From: Adineta steineri
Taxonomy: Eukaryota; Rotifera; Eurotatoria; Adinetida; Adinetidae
Direction: 5' to 3'
NCBI GenBank assembly: GCA_905250115.1
Contig: CAJNOI010000244.1
Location: 1 to 64,000, forward strand
DNA length: 64,000 nt
In this document: in pieces, positions 58,833 through 64,000 of the stretch
Numbering within the stretch: position 1 is the stretch's first letter
Layout of the letters: each line of letters opens with the position of its first letter
Made by a program: the position numbers and the translations under genes
The notes under the pieces: model-generated
Seen by the model: only the letters and a program-made list of their open reading frames with translations
Database searches by the model: none
Told to the model about the DNA's origin: nothing

Positions 58833-61181
58833 TCAATCTGATTCATAGAATGAAATGGCATTTTCAACAAAATAATCGGAAATACGTCTACGCATTGCAT
58901 CAACATCTTGTCCAAAACCAACTAATGTTAATTGATTTTGTTTTACTTGTAAAAGTACACGCCGACGTCGAAAACCACCTGGATTTGAATAAAGTTCACG
59001 TACATATGCATGCCATGATTCACTTGCTAAACAACGTCTATCATCTTTATCTAACATTATTGAACGAACACGTATATCATGACGAAGTATATCGAATACA
59101 CGATCACAACCATCACGTGTTAAACCATATAAAACAAGTTTATGATGAGTATTTATTGCTGCTGACGAAGCATGATTTGGTACTGCACCAAGACTATTCA
59201 CATTCGGTGTTGGAGATACGGCACTTCGTCGATGATTATTACTTATACGTTCGATTTCATAAGCACATACATGATCTGTATTAGTTAAATATGCAATTAT
59301 TACTCCAACTAGATAAAGAAAAAAAAGGCAATTTGATTAGAATAGAAATAAAGTGTTTTGTTTTGTTTTTTCTTTAACTTACCAGTATCGGGATTTGATA
59401 AAAATACTGCCATTTCTTTACCTATACTATAATGTTTATGAACAATTCCATGAAGTATTGATTCAAAATAATTTTTACAAACAGCAACTTGATCAGGTGG
59501 ACCACGTAAATGAACACGTCGTCCTACTCGATCAATGTCAATACTTAAATCTCCATACGTTCGTCGAGCTAAATCAACAAAACGCATTGATAGTAAATCA
59601 AGTTGATATAAACGTAATTTATCAATATGATCATCAATATTTATATTTTGTAATGGTGGAGGTAATTCAATATCAGGTGTACTTTGTGTTAATGGTGATG
59701 AACGAAGTAATAAAGATGATCGTTGATTATTTACTTTTGGATCACGTGTTGTACTCACTGGTTTACTACGATAAACAGCATCGTTTAAAGGAATATTATT
59801 ATTAGGAGTTGGTGTTGGTCTTGGTCCTGGTCCGGTGAGCATATCAGTAAGTTCACTTAAAGCTCGATCAAGATGTTCTTTTAATGCTGTTACAACAATA
59901 TGATTTGGTTGGCCTTCCGATGGACCTAATTGCATAAGACGAGTATTATCTTTTAACGAAAGATCTGCAAGTTGTTCTTGACCAATAGCTGGTATTTTAT
60001 TATTATTCCATGGTACTTTTTGTATAGCTAAACGTTCGGTTAGAAAATGTTCGACTAATTTTTCTACATCTTTTGTCCATTGAAAACGTTGTTTCACTGT
60101 AGAACGTGGACCATTAAATATGATTTCTAAAAATCCTTCGGTTTGTAAACTAACAAAACCATTTAATGGTTTTAATTGTTCGCGAAGTTCATTAAGTAAT
60201 GGACGATTTTTAAGTAAAAATAAATAACGACTATCATCACATATACGATAACGTATTGGATCTGGTTGTTTACCAACATTCGATGCATCTGTAAATGGTT
60301 CAATACCCATATGTTTATAATAGATTCGTACATCAAGACGATGACCATGTATTAAATGTTCACGTTTAGTAACTCGACGTACATCTTAAATAAATAAATA
60401 ATTTAATTTTAAATAGATTTTTTTTTTCATTTAAAAAACCTTTATGATCAGAAAATGTAACAAGTGCATGTTGGTGTTCATCATCAAGTGTAACATCAAT
60501 AACTCGTCCACCATCACTACGACGTCGATTTGAAAAATATAATTCAAGTACATCTCGAGATACATCGGATGGTAAATTTCGTATCATTACAGTTGCTGGT
60601 GGTGTGACTTCAGCTAGAGATATTTCTGAATCATGTAATTTTGAACGGGTTGAATGACGACGACGTACTTCTGCCATATCTTAATAAAACAAAATAATTT
60701 TTTTTATTTGTTTTTGAAAAAGACAAAAGAAAGAAAAAAAAAGAAGTTTTTTTTTTTTTTCTTCTCTAAACCAACCAAGTTCAGTTTTAAAAGTAACCAT
60801 AACAGTTGTATCATCAAGATTAGAATAATCGATTCGTTCAATTTCAGCTTCACCTGATAAATGTTCAATATAAAGCTCGAGATATTCTCGAATTAAATCA
60901 ATCGGTACATTAAATAAGATTAAACGACGAAAATCAACATCATTTGAACGTGGTAATGATAATGAATTATTTATTTTTGAACTTTTAAATGGTGGTACAC
61001 TTGGTCCAAATACTGTTGCATCAATAGAATTTATTGATTGAGGACTATTCATAGCTGAATATTGAGGTATAAGTAGGGATGATGATGATGATGTTGATAA
61101 TGATGGAACAGTAGGATATTGATGATAAGGTGGAGGATAACGCGTTTGAATTGGTGGTGGTGGAGACACTTGCTGCATCAT
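58833..61181 (-). CDS. PARP14-like RRM/KH-repeat protein without macro or PARP domains
   Basis: Four exons (60776-61181, 60440-60679, 59383-60384, 58833-59308), all phase 1, 707 residues. A Pro/Ser-rich N-terminus (SPPPPIQTRYPPPY) is followed by a first RRM-like module (FRRLILFNVPIDLIREYLEL, TVMVTF). The second RRM is typical of PARP10/14 (VMIRNLPSDVSRDVLELYFS, then NRRRSDGGRVIDV, ALVTFSDHK, REHLIHGHRLDVRIYY). KH-like/alpha-beta repeats come next (VSLQTEGFLEIIFNGPRST, LSIDIDRVGRRVHLRGP, LLQVKQNQLTLVGFG). In PARP14 these precede macro domains, a WWE domain and the ADP-ribosyltransferase domain. Here the frame stops at 58833 and none of those follow within the window. Likely an RNA-binding or regulatory relative; first-exon length is supported by phase. 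Confidence 0.75.
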
Positions 61182-61738
61182 GGAGAGCTAAAATGTATCA
61201 AATGAAAGTAAAAAGGAGAGACGTTATATTCAACGAATGTGTTTTTTTCCTCCATATCGAATGTAGATGATGATGAAGAAAAAAAAAAGGGACGCACTCT
61301 CTCTCTCTTTCAGTGAACAACGAAAACGGATGCACACAATCTATGAACCGTGTCGCAACAACGTATTCTAACGTAGTTGACTCTCGTCTGCCTACTTTTT
61401 CGCTTCATTTTTCTTCTTGTACATAGAAAAAATGACGCGTCTTGTAAAAAAACCGATCGCTCGACTGGGCTGGCAAATGTTGTACATCCACCTACCTATA
61501 CCTGATTGATAATTGGAGGACATTGATGAGAATATTCATTATCATGACACGTTTGAGTGACAATATCCATTTTGTACCAATCAAAGACACATCAATCTAA
61601 TCAATATAGATAGTTACTCTCTTTACACATCTGAATGTGTATGTTAAATGACTATTAATTGATTCAAGGTGATAACATGGTAATTACAACTATGTATTTT
61701 TCGGTCTTTTATGAACTCAATTTGATGTTTTCTTTTAA
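61182..61738. other. Upstream region of the PARP14-like gene
   Basis: 557 bp. Contains a CT/GA-rich stretch near 61296-61313 and no coding signal. Both flanking genes are minus, so it also holds the 3' flank of the PARP14-like gene's upstream neighbour. Confidence 0.45.
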
Positions 61739-62602
61739 TTAAAGTAAATTAATTAAAAAAACAATTAATAAAAAAATAATTGTTATGAAAAATATTATTT
61801 TTATTATTTTATTTTGTCGCTTTTTTATTCGATATGTTTTTAAATCAACTATTTCGTTAGTTAAATCACGTTTATCTTTTGATCCATTATAACCACATTC
61901 ATTCGGTGGATAGATAAGTCGTATTTTTGTATTATCATCATAATCTTCAATAGCAACAAATTTTTCATTACGTAATGAAGTATATTTACCAATTGGATAA
62001 TCACCATCTGCACATCCATTAGATTCTATTCGATATTGTTCAAGTAATTTCTCTGCTTGATCAACATAATCAAGATATCGATCAAGTGGAATTTCATCCG
62101 TTTTTTTTAAATCATGATTTTCATATATATCTTTTGTTGATGATAATATCCAATCAATCATATATTTTGATTGATTTAAATTCTTACTTGAATAAACCAT
62201 TGTTTGATTAGTTTTTACTGTATTTTCATAAAGAAAAATATAAACAGTTATTTCTCGTCCACGCATATGTTTTGGCCATTCATTTTCATAATCTTTCCAA
62301 TGATCTGGATATCGAGCTTTAAGACCAATGGGTAATTTCATCTGATAATAAAGTTCAGATAGAAGATTAAATGCTAAAGAAATATCGCGAGGTCGAATTG
62401 AAAAATGAACTTTCCAATCAGCAGTTATATGTTCACTTGTAGCTTGTGCAAGCCAATATCGACGAGCAGTAATAGTAAATAAACGAACAAATGAATTCGA
62501 TGCACCCAAATAATAACCTGATCGATGAAGCATTCGATTTTCGACAAGTAATCGAATATAATCAAAATAAAACTCTTCGTGTGCATCACTCTTGTTCTCC
62601 AT
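61739..62602 (-). CDS. Tail-anchored protein, unknown family
   Basis: Single exon, 287 residues, no signal peptide. The body is hydrophilic and mixed alpha/beta: SGYYLGASNSFVRLF, ADWKVHFSIRPRDISLAFN, LLSELYYQ, GLKARYP and RGREITVYIFLYENT. Next are an acidic helix (DRYLDYVDQAEKLLEQYRIE) and a strand-rich end (KYTSLRNEKFVAIED, RLIYPP). The C-terminus has a Lys/Arg stretch (YRIKKRQNKIIK) and one transmembrane helix to the last residue (IIFFITIIFLLIVFLINLL), so it is tail-anchored. The WKVHFS...DI..AFN-LL...G-x-x-x-T-x-Y-I pattern faintly recalls the SpvC/OspF phosphothreonine-lyase fold found in bacterial effectors. I cannot confirm that and do not assign function. Confidence 0.68.
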   Translation of the reverse strand: MENKSDAHEEFYFDYIRLLVENRMLHRSGYYLGASNSFVRLFTITARRYWLAQATSEHITADWKVHFSIRPRDISLAFNLLSELYYQMKLPIGLKARYPDHWKDYENEWPKHMRGREITVYIFLYENTVKTNQTMVYSSKNLNQSKYMIDWILSSTKDIYENHDLKKTDEIPLDRYLDYVDQAEKLLEQYRIESNGCADGDYPIGKYTSLRNEKFVAIEDYDDNTKIRLIYPPNECGYNGSKDKRDLTNEIVDLKTYRIKKRQNKIIKIIFFITIIFLLIVFLINLL

Positions 62603-62736
62603 AGTTGTAAATGATACATTAGATGACGTGTAAGATTTAGATTCTATTTTTTTTCTTCTATTTCTTTTCTTTTATTTACGCCAAAAACAAAAAACGTAAC
62701 AATGAGTCAACAACGACACAAAAACTGAAAAAATTT

Positions 62737-62746
62737 NNNNNNNNNN
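62737..62746. other. Assembly gap (10 N)
   Basis: Ten undetermined bases between the tail-anchored gene and the MPP6 gene. True size unknown; promoter sequence or a repeat may be missing. Confidence 0.99.
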
Positions 62747-62775
62747 ACAACAAAATTTATTGAAAGACATATATA

Positions 62776-63354
62776 TTAATCTGATGAAGTTGTGGGACGT
62801 GTTCTTCGTTTACGTTTAGTAATACGTGATTTATTATCGAATTGTACACGAGAAAAAGGTTTTTTATTAAATTTTTTTCTTATTGTTTTTCCTAAAGTTG
62901 TGGCATGTTTAGGTTCAATATCGTCGTCATTTATAGTTATTTTTTCCTTTTCATCATCATCATCATTATCATCTGGATCTATTTCACCATCTTCTAAATT
63001 ATTCTTATCTTCTTTAAGACCATATTTTATCATTAATGGTTCAATGCGTTTATTATAATTTTGAAAAGATAATCTTGTATAATTACGATCATGAATTGAG
63101 AATATACTATTGCGATAGATTATTGATGGATGATTGGTATTTATTGATGGGATTTGTGAGGATGATGTGATTTCATTTTTAATAATACGCCAACAACCTG
63201 GATGATCAGGTGTTGTGATTATAGGATTTGATGGAGGAAGAGAAGGAACTGTTTCAGATGTTGTTGATGGTTTTTTAGAAGATTTATTTCGAGATTTAGA
63301 AGTTCGTTGCATGAACTTCATGTTACGAAGCGTGTTCGATAGATCGGACATCAT
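62776..63354 (-). CDS. MPHOSPH6: M-phase phosphoprotein 6 (nuclear exosome cofactor)
   Basis: Single exon, about 192 residues from ATG 63354 (the frame runs a little further but without an ATG). MPP6 tethers the helicase MTR4 to the nuclear RNA exosome. Conserved blocks in order: LSNTLRNMKFMQRT (human LSKNLLRMKFMQR), GCWRII in the middle, RLSFQNYNKRIEPLMIKY (human RMSFRGFNPEVEKLM), an acidic run (DPDDNDDDDEKE), and TLGKTIRKKFNKKPF (human TIGKKFARK). The Arg/Lys-rich C-terminus (KSRITKRKRRTRP) fits nuclear localisation and RNA contact. All three recognised family motifs are present. Confidence 0.88.
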   Translation of the reverse strand: MMSDLSNTLRNMKFMQRTSKSRNKSSKKPSTTSETVPSLPPSNPIITTPDHPGCWRIIKNEITSSSQIPSINTNHPSIIYRNSIFSIHDRNYTRLSFQNYNKRIEPLMIKYGLKEDKNNLEDGEIDPDDNDDDDEKEKITINDDDIEPKHATTLGKTIRKKFNKKPFSRVQFDNKSRITKRKRRTRPTTSSD

Positions 63355-63780
63355 TAGAAAAGATAACAAGACGAAATAAAAATTATTTTACAAAATTTAT
63401 TTTTGTACGAAATCAATTCTTGCGTCTGTTATGTTATTTGTTTATTCATTGGAAAGGACAAAATTCAAATATATGGATTATATGAAATTGTTGACAACAA
63501 ATGAATTTAAGTTGTTTTATTGTCCACAAAGAATTTATTTAAAAAAATTCTATTTTTCAAAACTTCATCGAATATAGGATATTTTACTAAAATTTTCATT
63601 TTATTAATTAGAGTCTTCATAGATGTCGCCATATTCCCATACTGAATACATATTTTGTAATTTAATTCTTCATGCTACATCTATTATAACACAACGTATC
63701 ATTGAAAATAATCTCTAGTATCAATTTCTCAATACGCTGTAAATTAAATATAGATAAATCGTGATGATTATATCCATAGG
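63355..63780. other. Intergenic upstream of MPP6
   Basis: 426 bp, AT-rich, presumably with the MPP6 promoter; no other structure recognised. Confidence 0.5.
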
Positions 63781-63977
63781 ACATAAACCAGTGGTGGATT
63801 TAGGGGGGGGGAGCGATCACCGCCATCGCCCTACCCCTTCCGATTTTTTTTTGATTTTTCACAGCAAACATGAACGAAAAAATAGGTTCACATTACTTCG
63901 ATTGGACTCAAAAAATAGTATTTAGCCAAAATCGTCCCCCCCCCTTCGAGAATCGTAGATCTGCCACTGACATGAAC
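63781..63977. mobile_element. hAT-type MITE, copy 2 (inverted relative to copy 1)
   Basis: Flanked by an 8-base target duplication with one difference (ACATAAAC at 63781-63788, ACATGAAC at 63970-63977). The element is 181 bp (63789-63969) and begins CAGTGGTGGATTTAGG; its other end is the complement of CAGTGGCAGATCTACG. Read on the minus strand it aligns along its whole length with the copy at 39886-40052 by eye. Shared internal words include GATTTTGGCTAAA, AATCGAAGTA-like, GTGAACCTATTTTT-like and AAAAATCGGAAGG. G runs at both ends are kept. No coding capacity. Confidence 0.92.
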
Positions 63978-64000
63978 CATCAAGAATATAATCTTCATAC

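Noticed and set aside
58850-59805. Long plus-strand frames opposite the PARP14-like gene
   Set aside because: Shadow frames of conserved minus-strand coding sequence; His/Leu/Tyr-rich with no domain.
1-64000. CRISPR arrays, tRNA genes, bacterial operons or phage genes
   Set aside because: No spaced direct repeats and no tRNA A/B box pairs were noticed, and all firm genes are eukaryotic with spliceosomal introns.

Overview
The window looks like nuclear DNA of a small, intron-rich, AT-rich (roughly 70% A+T by eye) invertebrate, most probably a bdelloid rotifer. The protein-coding content is plainly animal: RAD21 cohesin, myosin regulatory light chain, NOX5, lamin-B-receptor-like protein, Rab5, MOB3, PINK1, a STARD10-like protein, SLC35G, a PARP14-like RRM protein and MPP6. 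Most introns are only 45-70 bp with GT-AG ends, genes sit close together on both strands, and PAN/VCBS-repeat secreted proteins and short MITEs occur. The taxon is inferred from style and content, not proven. Gene models were spliced by eye: phases close for nearly all of them, but exon edges may be off by a base or two.

Layout. 1-64 is the 3' end of a 5S rRNA gene. 2.2-3.2 kb is a secreted PAN-like/VCBS protein. 4.5-7.9 kb is a NOX5-type NADPH oxidase whose coding exon is split by a 466 bp TTAA-flanked (piggyBac-type) MITE. 8.5-16 kb carries RAD21 (-), a phytanoyl-CoA-dioxygenase-like enzyme (-), myosin light chain (+), an LBR/sterol-reductase-like protein (-) and a small multi-pass protein (-). 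16.3-25.9 kb is the most unusual part: five paralogous secreted helical proteins (A, B, C, D on minus, E on plus, D and E divergent) with no family I can name with confidence. 26.9-36.2 kb: F-box protein, two single-pass membrane proteins, MORN protein, Rab5, MOB3 and a PLAC8 protein. 37.9-48.2 kb: four-helix membrane proteins, a START-domain protein and a second PLAC8 protein, with a hAT-type MITE near 39.9 kb. 48.4-54.7 kb: PINK1 (-) divergent from a tail-anchored TIR-domain protein (+). 55.4-63.4 kb: a tetraspan protein, SLC35G transporter, PARP14-like RRM protein, an unknown tail-anchored protein and MPP6. A second copy of the 39.9 kb hAT MITE, inverted, closes the window.

How it fits together. 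Most genes are unrelated housekeeping or membrane genes. The exception is the five-gene array. All members have a signal peptide split by a phase-1 intron after a tiny first exon, the same N-terminal W...NY...ASK block and the same C-terminal LA..R...Y..FL block. Two members (D, E) carry an extra helical hairpin of about 150-165 residues tipped by a hydrophobic segment, which the other three (A-C) lack. That two-class arrangement resembles alpha-helical pore-forming protein sets, but this is a hypothesis from architecture only.
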